The notes: generated by a model from the letters alone, not told the origin. 64,000 bases of DNA from Planctomycetota bacterium (GCA_003669585.1 QWOQ01000018.1:25611-89610), one strand, 5' to 3'. Shown: positions 38,286 to 47,576, counted from the stretch's first letter. Numbers and translations: made by a program.

Positions 38286-39080
38286 CTACTGTTTGGGTGA
38301 TTTTTGATTGCGAAGCAACCATGTGACTCCTGCGAGTCTCAGCAACACCCGAATCGCTCGGAGACTTTCGATCCACCCAGCCTTACTCGTTCCTCGACCA
38401 CGGTTTGTGAATGTGATCGGAATTTCGACAAACGATCCTCCGGCCCTCGCAATGCGCCAGAGAAGTTCTTCGTGAAATGCATACCCTTGTGTGAAGTGGT
38501 CGCCGAGTCTGTCGAAGCAGGCAAGGCGTACGGCTCGGAATCCACTCGACGCATCTCGTACAGGAATTCTGAGAATCCATCGAGCATAAAAACAGACAAG
38601 AAAGCTTGAAATGTGACGGCTGATCGGCCAGCCGATCACACCGCCGTTGGGCAGTCGCCGAGATCCGATGACAACGTCGATTGCAGGAGACTTGCCGAAT
38701 GCAACAAGCAGTCGCGGAATGTCGGCAGGGTCGTGGCTGAGATCGCCATCAATATTGACAGCAACAAAAAAACTTCGTCGGGATGCTTCGCGAAAACCTT
38801 CTTCAATGGCACTGCCGAGTCCCCGGCGTCCTCGACGTACCAGCACATGCAGGCGAGCGTTTTGCGTTGCAAGGAGCATCGCATGAATACCGGTTTGATC
38901 GGGCGAGTCGTCATCAATCACAAGCAGTTGAATCGTCGGGTCAGTTGCCAGCACTTTTTCAATAAGCAGGTCGATATTGTCGCGCTCGTTGAAAGTTGCT
39001 GTGACAACGAGTGCACCACCAGAGGGCCACGCATCGGCACTCTTGAGATCATTGACACGGGTTGACGAAAAACTATTCAC
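38286..39080 (-). CDS. Family 2 glycosyltransferase, dolichol-phosphate mannosyltransferase-like
   Basis: A 264-residue GT2 enzyme close to polyprenol-monophosphate mannose/glucose synthases (DPM1 type). The GT-A features are ALVVTATFNERDNIDLLIEK, the nucleotide-binding LLVIDDDSPDQTG, the metal site VNIDGDLSHDPADIPRL, VIGSRRLPNGGVIGWPISR and the RDASSGFRAVR acceptor loop. There is a short hydrophobic patch but no C-terminal transmembrane domain, so the lipid phosphate is met at the membrane surface. It likely makes an activated lipid-linked sugar for envelope glycosylation. The ExeA-like ATPase gene begins on the same strand 50 bp upstream. Confidence 0.92.
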   Translation of the reverse strand: MNSFSSTRVNDLKSADAWPSGGALVVTATFNERDNIDLLIEKVLATDPTIQLLVIDDDSPDQTGIHAMLLATQNARLHVLVRRGRRGLGSAIEEGFREASRRSFFVAVNIDGDLSHDPADIPRLLVAFGKSPAIDVVIGSRRLPNGGVIGWPISRHISSFLVCFYARWILRIPVRDASSGFRAVRLACFDRLGDHFTQGYAFHEELLWRIARAGGSFVEIPITFTNRGRGTSKAGWIESLRAIRVLLRLAGVTWLLRNQKSPKQ

Positions 39081-39129
39081 GATCGCACATGTGATGCGGT
39101 TGCATTGAGAATCTACCGCCGCTCATTGT

Positions 39130-40779
39130 TTAAGTGCGATCTTCAGTTCCTCGACGCAGTCGAGAAAAGAGACGCCGGTAATCTCCGAGCGAAACAGCAA
39201 ACACGGACGCTCCTCGCGATGCGGGAGAGTCGACAAGATCCTCTTCAATAAGGATCATGTCGGTATCATCTTCGATAGTCGAAGACGCAGATGGCTCGTG
39301 AGAAGAGTGCGGCGACGGGTTCATGTTGAATGGCCGAAGAGCCTCGATCGTTTCAGATGGGTAACGCACGCTTTCAGAAGGTTTGTGAATTGTCATATCG
39401 AGAGACTCGGTGGCAGGTGTTTTTGAAGATGAGGAGCAGTCTCGATTACGTACAAAGTCGTCCAAGCCTTTTCCAATCGTACTTCCTTCACGACTCGCGA
39501 CATGCCGGCGTTTTTGAAAATCATCGGGACCTGTCACGAGATAGCGATCAACAACGTTTTCCTCGTCAGCAAAGTACTCCTCGAAGGGGTCATTCTTGAG
39601 ATCAAATACAAGTTCAACATCGGGTCCTGCCCAAGGGTCGCTTGCCTCAGTGTTGTCGAGCATTGGAACTGGTTGGTGAGGGCCATCGAACCGCACTTCA
39701 AGATTTGAGTCACTCGTTTCGTCCCAGCATGAACTGGGGGCAAAGCGATCGTTCACAACGTCTTCAATATCCATGCTATGCGAATCGGTCGAGTGGTCGT
39801 TGGAAGGAGATTCGTACAGAGTATCGAAATCAAGTGAGCGAGAACCGTTCTGCGAGTCTCCATGCTCAGTAGGAAAATCATCAAGCGTTGCAAACTCAAT
39901 GGTGCTTGGCAGCATCGAGTTGGATGGATCGTCGTGCGAGAGAGCGGATGCCGACTCACTTGAATCAATCAGTGGCATCTGCTGAATTTCTCGCCACGCA
40001 GCATGGATGTCGCTCAGGCGTACAATCTCATTTTTAGAATCGGCGGCCATGAACATTGCAAGGTCACAAACCTGATTGATGGTTCGAGGCACTCCGTCGC
40101 TCACCGAGTACACTGCTTCATCGCATCCCAATTCGAATTGTACATCCCAGCGAATGCCTGAAAGATCTGTAAGCGTTCTGCAGTAATTGCATGTTTCTTC
40201 ATACGTGAGCGGCTCGAGATAGGTTCTCACCGCAATGCGCTGAGAGAGACTTGCCATTCGTTGCGATGAGAGCAGTTCCTCGAGTTCAACCGTGCCAGCG
40301 AGCACAATATGCACCGCGGGTATGGGTGTGGAGGTATTCGAAAGAAGTCTGAGTTCCTCAATCAATCTGGTGGGAAGAGTGTGTGCCTCATCCACCAACA
40401 CGACAAGTCCTGAGCCGGTCGCAGAGAGTCCTCGAATTCGTTCGACGAGTGAGATTCGCAAATCGCTTTCATCGATGCCCCGGTAGGGTTCGCCGAGTTC
40501 CGCGAGGATCGATTGCCAGAGGGCACGCCGAGTACAAATTCGGGCGCCAGTAAGAAGAGCAACATCAAATTCTTCGCGAAGGTTTCGAGAAAGGATGGTC
40601 AGCAGCAAAGATTTTCCGGTGCCGGGTGGACCGACAACGAGCCCGAACCCAGCAGCCCTTTTTACGGCGCGCTCAAGAGATGTGCGAGCCGACTCAATCA
40701 TGGTTGCCGGATGATAACAGTCGGGACGCGTGCCGCTGAGAAAAGGACGGACAGCACGACTTCGAGGAACGGAGGACAT
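39130..40779 (-). CDS. ExeA/GspA-like AAA ATPase with long acidic tail
   Basis: A 549-residue protein. Residues about 25-290 are an AAA+ ATPase of the ExeA/MshM type: Walker A GLVVGPPGTGKSLLL, Walker B GLVVLVDEAHTLP, sensor-like VHIVLAGTVELEELL, arginine-finger region ASLSQRIAVRTYLEPLTYEE and YSVSDGVPRTINQVCDLAMF. The remaining 250 residues are rich in Ser, Asp and Glu and look disordered, with no peptidoglycan-binding domain and no membrane helix, unlike GspA of type II secretion. It lacks pilus or secretion neighbours. It could be a loader for envelope assembly or a regulator; function is unassigned. Confidence 0.85.
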   Translation of the reverse strand: MSSVPRSRAVRPFLSGTRPDCYHPATMIESARTSLERAVKRAAGFGLVVGPPGTGKSLLLTILSRNLREEFDVALLTGARICTRRALWQSILAELGEPYRGIDESDLRISLVERIRGLSATGSGLVVLVDEAHTLPTRLIEELRLLSNTSTPIPAVHIVLAGTVELEELLSSQRMASLSQRIAVRTYLEPLTYEETCNYCRTLTDLSGIRWDVQFELGCDEAVYSVSDGVPRTINQVCDLAMFMAADSKNEIVRLSDIHAAWREIQQMPLIDSSESASALSHDDPSNSMLPSTIEFATLDDFPTEHGDSQNGSRSLDFDTLYESPSNDHSTDSHSMDIEDVVNDRFAPSSCWDETSDSNLEVRFDGPHQPVPMLDNTEASDPWAGPDVELVFDLKNDPFEEYFADEENVVDRYLVTGPDDFQKRRHVASREGSTIGKGLDDFVRNRDCSSSSKTPATESLDMTIHKPSESVRYPSETIEALRPFNMNPSPHSSHEPSASSTIEDDTDMILIEEDLVDSPASRGASVFAVSLGDYRRLFSRLRRGTEDRT

Positions 40780-41011
40780 AGGTCGTTGGTTCCCTTAATG
40801 GCGGATTGCAGGAGAGCAGGTTGAAAGGAAGAACATCGGTGCGAGAAGATCATTGCTCCGAGTAAAGAGTTCGACCATTTGCAGTGGGTTCCTGCACCTT
40901 CTGCGAAAGACGTAGACTTTCCGGACTCGAAAAAATCCATGAGAGAAACCGGTGGCGAGGATTTTTACGGTCACGTCCCCTCAGAAGGACATTTTCTAAA
41001 ATGGGTGCCAT

Positions 41012-41686
41012 GTGTTTCATGTGAAAATATGCGGGGTAACCACAACTGCTGATGCGCGTGCTGCAGTCGAGGCTGGCGCCGATGCCATAGGACTCAACTT
41101 TGTAGAAGGCTCTCCGCGCAAGCTTCATGCATCGCATGCGCTGAACGTCTCGAAGGCTCTTCCGGTTGGTGTGGTTCGTGTGGGGGTTTTTGCCGATTGC
41201 AGTTCGGAAGAGATTCTTAGGATTGTTCGATCAGTCGGGCTCGACGCAGTTCAGCTTCACGGAAATGAGCCCCCTGAAATTTTGGATGCCTTTGCGAGAG
41301 CAGCCGTGCCGGTTATCCGTTCGGCTCGTTTGTCGCAAGGCCCCGATCCGCTGGAAGAAATTCGTCAATGGATCAAGCGGGCATCGAGGGCTGGCGTGCA
41401 ACCAGCGATGGTACTTGTGGACGCCACTGTCTCAGGCCAACTCGGCGGTACCGGAACTACGGTAGATTGGAAGAGACTTTCACAAGCTGCTTCACTGGAC
41501 CTGCCGATCGTTCTGGCCGGGGGTCTTTCGCCGGTGAATGTTGAGCAAGCGATCCGGTGCGTGCGGCCCTTTGGAGTTGATGTTGCCAGCGGCGTCGAAA
41601 TTTCACCTGGACAGAAGGACAAAGCCCTTATGCAGGCGTTTGTGTTGACTGCCAGAATGGCGCTCGGCGTCTTCGAAGGGCACTAG
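41012..41686 (+). CDS. trpF: Phosphoribosylanthranilate isomerase
   Basis: This TIM-barrel enzyme carries out the Amadori rearrangement of PRA to CdRP in tryptophan biosynthesis. The 224 residues include the N-terminal general-base Cys in VKICGVTT, GADAIGLNF, VRVGVFAD, VQLHGNE, the general-acid Asp in MVLVDATVSGQLGGTGTTVDW and LAGGLSPVNVEQAI with the following SGVE segment. The start is ambiguous: GTG at 41012 or GTG at 41021. It stands alone with no other trp genes, as in many planctomycetes. The start region coincides with a degenerate parS-like 16-mer. Confidence 0.95.
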   Translation: MFHVKICGVTTTADARAAVEAGADAIGLNFVEGSPRKLHASHALNVSKALPVGVVRVGVFADCSSEEILRIVRSVGLDAVQLHGNEPPEILDAFARAAVPVIRSARLSQGPDPLEEIRQWIKRASRAGVQPAMVLVDATVSGQLGGTGTTVDWKRLSQAASLDLPIVLAGGLSPVNVEQAIRCVRPFGVDVASGVEISPGQKDKALMQAFVLTARMALGVFEGH

Positions 41687-42076
41687 AAATCGACGCACAA
41701 CGGCAGGAATGTCGTTTAAAAAGTATTTCAAGGATTTTGATTGTGTGAAAAAATCGAAAAAAAGCACAGACTCTCTGTTGGCACTGTTGGCAAATTGGAA
41801 AAAAAACGGTCTGGTGAAGAGAGTGGGGCTGGTCGAAACCAGCCTTCTTCGCTCATGATTATCCGATTCGAGCAGTTTCAAAATAATTTATTGATAAAGA
41901 TTCTTGACCCAAGCCACCTCGGAATGGCCTGATATGGCATTCTCCTACGCGCTCTCGAAACGCGCAGTGAAGTAATTGGGTACAAAGTCTCGTTCAAAAA
42001 GTTCGTAATCCAAAGCCGTACCCCCCTCTGTTCATTCTGATCTGGAACACATTTTTGTTGTAAGGAGTCTCTCTAT
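41687..42076. other. Intergenic region between trpF and ahcY
   Basis: About 390 bases. It holds the hairpin annotated at 41827-41844 and A-tracts near 41750 and 41800. A weaker inverted pair GCGC/GCGC lies near 41950-41965. The ahcY ribosome binding site is AAGGAG at 42061-42066. SAH-responsive riboswitches precede ahcY in some proteobacteria and I looked for one; no confident match to its conserved core was found. Confidence 0.45.
41827..41850 (+). terminator. Hairpin downstream of trpF
   Basis: A perfect 7-bp stem GGCTGGT / ACCAGCC closes the tetraloop CGAA (41834-41837) and is followed by TTCTTC. It is about 140 bp past the trpF stop. It could terminate trpF transcripts or belong to the ahcY leader; the U tract is weak. 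Confidence 0.5.
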
Positions 42077-43390
42077 ATGTCACAGGTTGAAACTCGATTG
42101 CCCTACAAGGTCGCTGATCTCTCTCTCGCTGACTGGGGCCGCAAAGAAATCATGCTGGCCGAGAATGAGATGCCAGGGCTTATGTCCCTGAGAAAAAAGT
42201 ATGGGGCCTCAAAGCCTCTTGCTGGCGCCCGGGTCGCGGGATGTCTGCACATGACGATTCAGACCGCAGTGCTGATCGAAACGCTCACGGCACTTGGCGC
42301 TGAAGTAACTTGGAGCAGCTGCAATATTTTCTCGACTCAGGATCATGCCGCAGCAGCGATTGCAAAAACTGGTGTTCCAGTATTTGCATGGAAGGGACAG
42401 ACCAACGAAGAGTTTGATTGGTGCATCGAGCAGACGCTCTTTTTCCAAGACGGAGAGCCTCTCAACATGATTCTTGACGACGGCGGAGACCTGACGAACA
42501 TGGTTCACCAGAAGTTCCCCGAATTGCTCGGAGGGATTCGCGGTCTCTCAGAAGAAACGACAACTGGCGTTCATCGCCTTCACCAGATGCACGCTTCTGG
42601 CGAACTGAAACTTCCGGCAATCAACGTCAACGACTCGTGCACCAAGAGCAAGTTCGACAACCTCTATGGATGTCGAGAAAGTCTTGCCGACGGGGTGAAG
42701 CGGGCGACCGACGTGATGGTAGCTGGAAAAGTCGTCGTCATTTGCGGGTATGGAGATGTTGGCAAGGGCTGCGCTCACAGTATGAAAGCCCTCGGAGCCA
42801 GAGTGATCGTAACGGAAATTGATCCGATCAATGCGTTACAGGCAGCGATGGAGGGATATGAGGTAACCACCATGGAAGAGGCTGCTCCTCGCGGCCAGAT
42901 CTTCGTGACGGCTACCGGTTGTCGCGATGTAATTTTGGGAGAGCATCTCTCGCGAATGCCAAACGATGCGATCGTCTGCAACATAGGACACTTCGACCTC
43001 GAAATAGACGTTGCATGGCTCGCCAATACCAAGGGTATCAAGAAGGTTGAGATCAAGCCCCAGGTTGATCGCTACACGCTTCCAAGCGGAAACTCCATTC
43101 TGCTGCTGGCAGAGGGGCGTTTGGTCAATCTTGGATGTGGAACCGGCCATCCTTCGTTCGTAATGAGCACCAGTTTTACAAATCAAGTGCTTGCACAGAT
43201 TGCTCTCTGGACGGAGACCGACCGGTTCGAAGTTGGAGTGCATGTGCTGCCCAAGAAAATGGATGAGGAAGTCGCGAGGCTGCACCTTGAAAAACTCGGT
43301 GTGAAGTTGACCAAGCTCACTCCAGAGCAGGCTGCCTATATCTATGTGCCAGTGGATGGACCGTTTAAGCCAGACTACTACCGCTACTAA
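42077..43390 (+). CDS. ahcY: Adenosylhomocysteinase
   Basis: The enzyme reversibly hydrolyses S-adenosylhomocysteine to adenosine and homocysteine, clearing the inhibitor of methyltransferases. The 437 residues show [48 protein letters not shown], the catalytic segment [20 protein letters not shown], the NAD loop [17 protein letters not shown] and the C-terminal cap ending KPDYYRY, whose Lys/Tyr residues reach into the neighbouring subunit. AAGGAG lies 10 nt before the ATG. A strong terminator follows, so it is probably monocistronic. Confidence 0.98.
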   Translation: MSQVETRLPYKVADLSLADWGRKEIMLAENEMPGLMSLRKKYGASKPLAGARVAGCLHMTIQTAVLIETLTALGAEVTWSSCNIFSTQDHAAAAIAKTGVPVFAWKGQTNEEFDWCIEQTLFFQDGEPLNMILDDGGDLTNMVHQKFPELLGGIRGLSEETTTGVHRLHQMHASGELKLPAINVNDSCTKSKFDNLYGCRESLADGVKRATDVMVAGKVVVICGYGDVGKGCAHSMKALGARVIVTEIDPINALQAAMEGYEVTTMEEAAPRGQIFVTATGCRDVILGEHLSRMPNDAIVCNIGHFDLEIDVAWLANTKGIKKVEIKPQVDRYTLPSGNSILLLAEGRLVNLGCGTGHPSFVMSTSFTNQVLAQIALWTETDRFEVGVHVLPKKMDEEVARLHLEKLGVKLTKLTPEQAAYIYVPVDGPFKPDYYRY

Positions 43391-43448
43391 AACGTCATGT
43401 CCGACTGCGCTCAATCTTCGAACGAGAGCAGCGGAATTTGAAAAAAAC

Positions 43449-43486
43449 CGGAGTGGGGTTACAAATACCTCGCTCCGTTTTTTTTT
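43449..43486 (+). terminator. Rho-independent terminator of ahcY
   Basis: An 11-bp stem, CGGAGTGGGGT (43449-43459) with ACCTCGCTCCG (43467-43477) including two G-U pairs, has a 7-nt loop and is followed by nine T residues (43478-43486). It lies about 60 bases after the ahcY stop codon and 65 bases before the next gene. Confidence 0.9.
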
Positions 43487-43551
43487 CGTATCCTCGTGTA
43501 CTCCATCAGTTCTTTGAAAAGCGAGCATCACCCCTTTGAGGAATTTAATTC

Positions 43552-44859
43552 ATGCCACAAGTACTTGCCTTCAGGGGTCTTCGTTACGACTCCAAGCACG
43601 TTGGAACGCTCTCGAAAGTCATCGCTCCGCCATACGATGTGATCGATGCCGCCTTGCAGCAAAAACTCTATGACCAACACCCGGCCAACGTAGTGCGCAT
43701 CGAACTCAACAAGGATGAGCCCGGAGACCATGAAGGCAACAATCGTTACACGCGAGCCGCAAAATTTTTGAAGGGATGGCGGGATCAGGGAGTGGTCATG
43801 CGAGAGATGGCTGCTGCCCTCTACGTCTACCATCAAGAGTTCGAAGTGCTAGGAGTTGTGCATGTGCGGCGCGGAGTTATGGCGAGGGTTCGGCTCGAGC
43901 GATTCGGTACGGGCAACATTCATCCTCACGAGGAGACGATGTCGGGACCCAAACAAGACAGGCTCCTTCTCACGCGGGCTTGTCGAGCCAATTTGAGTCA
44001 AGTGTTTGGCCTCTATCCCGACCCTTCCGGAGAAGTTCAAAAAATACTCGACGACGCTGTTGCCGGTCAGCCTCCGCTCGAGGCGACTGATCACCTGGGT
44101 GTCAAAAGTTGGATGTGGCCGCTTGTAGACGAAGCAATTGCCGCCAAAATTTCTGGACTGATGGGACCAAGGCCGGTGTTCATCGCAGATGGTCATCACC
44201 GTTACGAGACTGCTTGCAACTATCGTGATGAAGTGGCAAACGCCCATGGTGGAGAATTCCCGGACGATCATCCAGCGAATTTTGTATTGATGATGCTCGT
44301 GGGTATGAGCGATCCAGGACTTGTTGTGCTGCCGACTCACAGGCTCTTTCAGTTGCCCGCAGTGGCCTCCGCGAAAGAACTCATCACAAAACTTGGAAAT
44401 TCTTTCACAACGCAGCAAGCCGGCAGTGGTCCTGGTGAAGCACAGAGTGTATGGGAACTGATTGAATCTCAGGGGGATCAAGGAGTTTTCGGATTTTATA
44501 CCGCAGCTGATAGTCAATGGACACTGGCCCAAATTACGCCAGAGGGAAAAAATCGGATGGAACAGGTGGCGGCTGATCATGGCCCGGCTTGGAGAGCTCT
44601 CGGTGTATCGATCCTGCATCGACTCGTGGTTCAAGATCTTCTGGGATCCAAAGAGATTCCAACTCCAGGATACGTTCATCTGATCGATGAACTCGTTCAA
44701 GGAATTGCCACGGATCAATATTCCTGTGCGGCTCTCGTGATGCCGGCGAGCGTGGAGGATATCCGTAGCGTAAGTCAGACCGGAGAGCGGATGCCGGCCA
44801 AGAGTACCTACTTCTATCCGAAGCTGGCCAGCGGCCTGGTATTCAACCCGCTAGAATAA
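43552..44859 (+). CDS. DUF1015 family protein
   Basis: A 435-residue cytoplasmic protein of the DUF1015 family (PF06245). It shows the signature N-terminus FRGLRYDSKHVGTLSKVIAP, PPYDVIDAALQQKLYDQHP, VRIELNKDEPGD, the Glu/His-rich GNIHPHEETMSGPKQDRL, and the near-invariant FIADGHHRYETACNYRDE. The HEETM and DGHHRYE segments look like a metal or nucleotide site, but the reaction is not established; some relatives sit in serine kinase-like contexts. It follows ahcY after a terminator, so it has its own promoter. The stop is near the chromosome partition cluster. Confidence 0.92.
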   Translation: MPQVLAFRGLRYDSKHVGTLSKVIAPPYDVIDAALQQKLYDQHPANVVRIELNKDEPGDHEGNNRYTRAAKFLKGWRDQGVVMREMAAALYVYHQEFEVLGVVHVRRGVMARVRLERFGTGNIHPHEETMSGPKQDRLLLTRACRANLSQVFGLYPDPSGEVQKILDDAVAGQPPLEATDHLGVKSWMWPLVDEAIAAKISGLMGPRPVFIADGHHRYETACNYRDEVANAHGGEFPDDHPANFVLMMLVGMSDPGLVVLPTHRLFQLPAVASAKELITKLGNSFTTQQAGSGPGEAQSVWELIESQGDQGVFGFYTAADSQWTLAQITPEGKNRMEQVAADHGPAWRALGVSILHRLVVQDLLGSKEIPTPGYVHLIDELVQGIATDQYSCAALVMPASVEDIRSVSQTGERMPAKSTYFYPKLASGLVFNPLE

Positions 44860-44930
44860 TCTGTCAAATACCGTTGAGACTGTTTGTTAAAAAAACAGTG
44901 AAACGGCTGCTTCACGTGAGGGCCGCAGTC

Positions 44931-44946
44931 TGTTCCACGTGAAACC
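44931..44946 (+). promoter_or_regulatory. parS-like centromere site 1
   Basis: TGTTCCACGTGAAACC matches the bacterial parS consensus TGTTTCACGTGAAACA at 14 of 16 positions, with the central CACGTG intact. ParB loads on such sites to organise the origin region. It is about 300 bp upstream of parA. Confidence 0.85.
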
Positions 44947-44979
44947 TAGGATGACTGTGGTCGACTTTGACAGTCGCGC

Positions 44980-44995
44980 AGTTTCACGTGGAACT
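44980..44995 (+). promoter_or_regulatory. parS-like centromere site 2
   Basis: AGTTTCACGTGGAACT matches the parS consensus at 13 of 16 positions and keeps the palindromic CACGTG core. It is 33 bp from site 1, about three helical turns, on the same face for ParB binding. Confidence 0.85.
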
Positions 44996-45244
44996 CTTTT
45001 GGCGAACTCTATCGCTGTCCATGAATTGACTTATGGCGATGAAAATCGCATGGGCGAACCTTGCGCAGCACACGGATTCTTTGGCGCAGCAAAGAGGGCA
45101 TACGGATCGAGCCTCGCAGAACCGATATTCCGAATGCATCGAAGAGGCCAGTACGCCACTTCGACGACGCAGCATTTCAATGTTGCCAGTGTGCGTGCAG
45201 CGAATGGATTGTATTGAAGTCAACTATGAGCAGGGGGTCGATGC

Positions 45245-45991
45245 GTGGGTCGGATTGTTTGCGTTGCCAATCAAAAGGGTGGTGTCGGAAAGACCACAAC
45301 GAGCCTGAACCTTGCCGTAGCATTGGCCAAAGGCGGGAGCCGTACGTTGCTTATTGATCTCGACCCGCAGTGCAACGCGACCTCGGCGCTCGGTGCCACT
45401 CCAAGTGCAATGCACCCCTTGATCAGCAGTGTTCCATTGGTTGAAAGTGTTGTGCCCTCTGGGGTGCGAGGTCTCGATCTGCTTCCGGGGAGCAGGAGTG
45501 TTCGCGATGTTGAAGCAATCGCACAGCAAGCTCGCAGCGGCGCAGCAGTTCTCGAAAGACATCTTGCTGGGGGTTTGAACGCATGGGATTTCTGTCTCGT
45601 GGACTGCCCCCCATCGGTAGGGGATCTGACACGAACTGCTTTGGCTGGTTCAACCGAGGTGCTGATGCCGATTCAGTGTGAGTATTTTGCACTTGAAGGG
45701 CTCACGCAAATGATTGAAGTGATTCGAGAAGTCATGGAGGCTCGGCAAGGGCGTCTTCGATTCGGCGGAATCCTTCTGACAATGCACGACGCAACGCTTG
45801 AGCTCACCAATGAGGTGGAGGCGGAGGTGCGAGAATTCTTCGGTGAAATTGTTTTTGAAACGGTGATCCCGCGCGATGTAGCAGTGTCGGAAGCACCGAG
45901 TCACGCACAAAGTGTTCTTGACTATGCGCCCCGCTCTCGTGGAGCACGGGCGTATATGGAACTTTGCATGGAGGTACGAAACTGTGAGTAA
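45245..45991 (+). CDS. parA: Chromosome partitioning ATPase ParA (Soj-like)
   Basis: A 248-residue deviant-Walker ATPase that works with ParB to move origin regions. It has the signature lysine and P-loop in CVANQKGGVGKTTTSLNLA, Walker A' LLIDLDPQCNATSALG, and Walker B CLVDCPPSVGDLTRTAL. There is no N-terminal DNA-binding extension, as expected for a chromosomal Soj. Conserved MPIQCEYFALEGLTQ and GGILLTMHDATLELTNEV follow. The start is GTG at 45245 with AGGGGG upstream. Its last codons overlap the parB start by 8 bases. It is the usual parA-parB pair next to parS. Confidence 0.96.
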   Translation: MGRIVCVANQKGGVGKTTTSLNLAVALAKGGSRTLLIDLDPQCNATSALGATPSAMHPLISSVPLVESVVPSGVRGLDLLPGSRSVRDVEAIAQQARSGAAVLERHLAGGLNAWDFCLVDCPPSVGDLTRTALAGSTEVLMPIQCEYFALEGLTQMIEVIREVMEARQGRLRFGGILLTMHDATLELTNEVEAEVREFFGEIVFETVIPRDVAVSEAPSHAQSVLDYAPRSRGARAYMELCMEVRNCE

Positions 45992-47009
45992 TCAACGTCG
46001 CCTTGGCCGCGGACTTGAGGCCCTGTTGGGCCGCGCCTCTGCACTTGAAATTCCAACACCAACCGTAGGTTCGACGCCAGCGCCATCAGCCCCGATCAAT
46101 CCGGCTTCTTCGGGTGCCTCGGCAGCTCGTCTCATACTTCATACCCCAGAGGAAGTCGAAGAAGCAGCTTCTACGATTCCGGTTATGGACGTGAGCACCG
46201 CGAACGTTGATCCCAATCCATGGCAGCCTCGATCAAGCGTCGACGATGCGGACCTTGCAGAACTCTCCGAGAGCCTCAAACAGCACGGACTCTTGCAATC
46301 GATTGTTGTTCGTCGTCAAGGAGATCGATATCAGTTGATCGCCGGCCAGCGGCGGCTCGCTGCGGTTCGTCGGTTGGGATGGGGCACTGTGCAGGCGAGG
46401 GTCATGGATGTTGATGACCGACAGATGTCAGAAATTGCGATCGTTGAAAATCTTCAAAGAAGAGATCTTGATCCGCTTGAAAAAGCAGCAAGTTTCCGTC
46501 AGTACATCAAAACATGGAACGTGACGCAGGAGGAACTTGCCAGTCGGTTGTCGATTGATCGTTCGAGTATTGCCAATCTGATTCGTCTTCTTGAATTGCC
46601 AGAATCGGTTCAGGCCAAACTTCGATCAGGAGCGATCTCAATGGGCCATGCCCGTGCGATCTTGCCGCTCGGAGATGAAAATCTGCAATCGAGTTTTGCA
46701 GAACGGATTGTGACCGAAGGGCTTTCGGTGCGATCCGTCGAGGGAGAGGTTCAGGAAATTTTGCGCAGCGACGAAGCGACTGAAGGCGATTCATCTGATG
46801 GAGAAGCCACCGGATCCACGGCTCGTCGAAGTGGTCGGCCTGCGAGCAAGCGATCAAGTCAAGTGGCTGCGGTAGAAAGCCAGTTGCGTCGGGCGCTTGG
46901 TACAAAAGTGGTGGTGCACACATCGAGCAAGGGGGCGGGACGCATAGTGATTCCGTTTGCAAATCACGATGAGTTTCAGCGTCTGCTTGAGCAAATCACC
47001 AGATCGTAA
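45984..47009 (+). CDS. parB: Chromosome partitioning protein ParB (Spo0J-like)
   Basis: ParB binds parS, spreads as a CTP-dependent clamp and activates ParA. The 341 residues start at GTG 45984 with GGAGG 9 nt upstream, inside the end of parA, giving the typical SNQRRLGRGLEALLGRA N-terminus. The CTPase/Spo0J-type domain shows NVDPNPWQPRSSVDDADLAE, SLKQHGLLQSIVVRR and LIAGQRRLAAVRRLGW; IVENLQRRDLDPLEKAASF follows. The central helix-turn-helix (TQEELASRLSIDRSSIANLI) binds parS. The C-terminal part after a Ser/Gly-rich linker is the dimerisation domain. An extension upstream to 45912 would overlap parA by 80 bp and is rejected. Confidence 0.96.
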   Translation: MSNQRRLGRGLEALLGRASALEIPTPTVGSTPAPSAPINPASSGASAARLILHTPEEVEEAASTIPVMDVSTANVDPNPWQPRSSVDDADLAELSESLKQHGLLQSIVVRRQGDRYQLIAGQRRLAAVRRLGWGTVQARVMDVDDRQMSEIAIVENLQRRDLDPLEKAASFRQYIKTWNVTQEELASRLSIDRSSIANLIRLLELPESVQAKLRSGAISMGHARAILPLGDENLQSSFAERIVTEGLSVRSVEGEVQEILRSDEATEGDSSDGEATGSTARRSGRPASKRSSQVAAVESQLRRALGTKVVVHTSSKGAGRIVIPFANHDEFQRLLEQITRS

Positions 47010-47150
47010 CGCGTACAGATGTGACATACATTTAAAAAACAGACAGCATCGCCGGTATTTTATGGTAAAAAAATTGGCTCCCCAAAAAAGAGCGATGTGA
47101 GCTATACTGCTGGCCCGTAGAAAAGCGAAAGTCGGTATTTGATTTATGAA

Positions 47151-47223
47151 CGGGGCGTAGCGCAGTTGGTAGCGCGCCTGGTTTGGGACCAGGAGGTCGG
47201 GAGTTCGAATCTCCCCGCCCCGA
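47151..47223 (+). tRNA. tRNA-Pro (anticodon UGG)
   Basis: The 73-nt gene folds as a cloverleaf: acceptor CGGGGCG (47151-47157) with CGCCCCG (47216-47222), a D-arm GCGCAGTTGGTAGCGC, the anticodon stem CCTGG/CCAGG around loop TTTGGGA (anticodon TGG), a short variable loop and the T-arm with GTTCGAATC. Discriminator base is A; the 3' CCA is not encoded. It lies 141 bp after parB. A TATACT hexamer at 47103-47108 may be its -10 element. Confidence 0.97.
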
Positions 47224-47576
47224 TTAGATTTATCCCTATAAAAATAGGGCTTTATGTATGCGACTCGGAAATTAATCGAACCCGGGAAAACGCTTGGGCT
47301 ATGGCAGGAATGGATTTCCCCGGTGTTCAAAGATCGGCCAAGCGTCTACGACTTGTCGTAGAACTGCCGTCGATCACAGCGAGAAAAATCGTTTATAAAG
47401 CCTAAAAACGTCTACTTGGTGATTTCTGCCGGGGTGACTCCATTGCTCAACATAGAGCTTGCGCGCGTGCTTGGCGAAATTCACGATAAACAAGTGAGAA
47501 ACGCAATGTTTCAGTATTGCCACAAGGCTTAGTCCACGACTCGGCGAAGGCTGCACGACCAGCAGCGTAGGCATGA
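47224..47576. other. Non-coding stretch at the left edge of a decayed region
   Basis: About 350 bases with no gene I can support. It follows the tRNA gene, a common integration target, but I found no repeated 3' tRNA segment that would mark an attachment site. A broken frame encoding HDKQVRNAMFQYCHK near 47480-47530 has no recognisable family. Confidence 0.4.

Larger units (their letters stand above)
44860..45244. other. Partition-site region upstream of parA
   Basis: About 385 bases. The left half contains two parS-like sites (44931-44946 and 44980-44995) and a partial core TTCACGTGA at 44911-44919. A weak inverted repeat ACTGTTT/AAACAGT lies near 44879-44899. The right half (45000-45240) has open frames on both strands that look like chance; no gene is called. 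The parA ribosome binding site AGGGGG ends 8 nt before its GTG. Confidence 0.55.

Noticed and set aside
41687..42076. SAH riboswitch upstream of ahcY
   Set aside because: I could not match the conserved riboswitch core; only a simple hairpin with a CGAA loop is visible.
44939..45217. ORF across the parS sites
   Set aside because: It overlaps functional DNA sites and has no family features; chance frame.
47151..47223. Integration at tRNA-Pro explaining the decayed region
   Set aside because: No duplicated 3' tRNA segment and no integrase gene are visible in the window.
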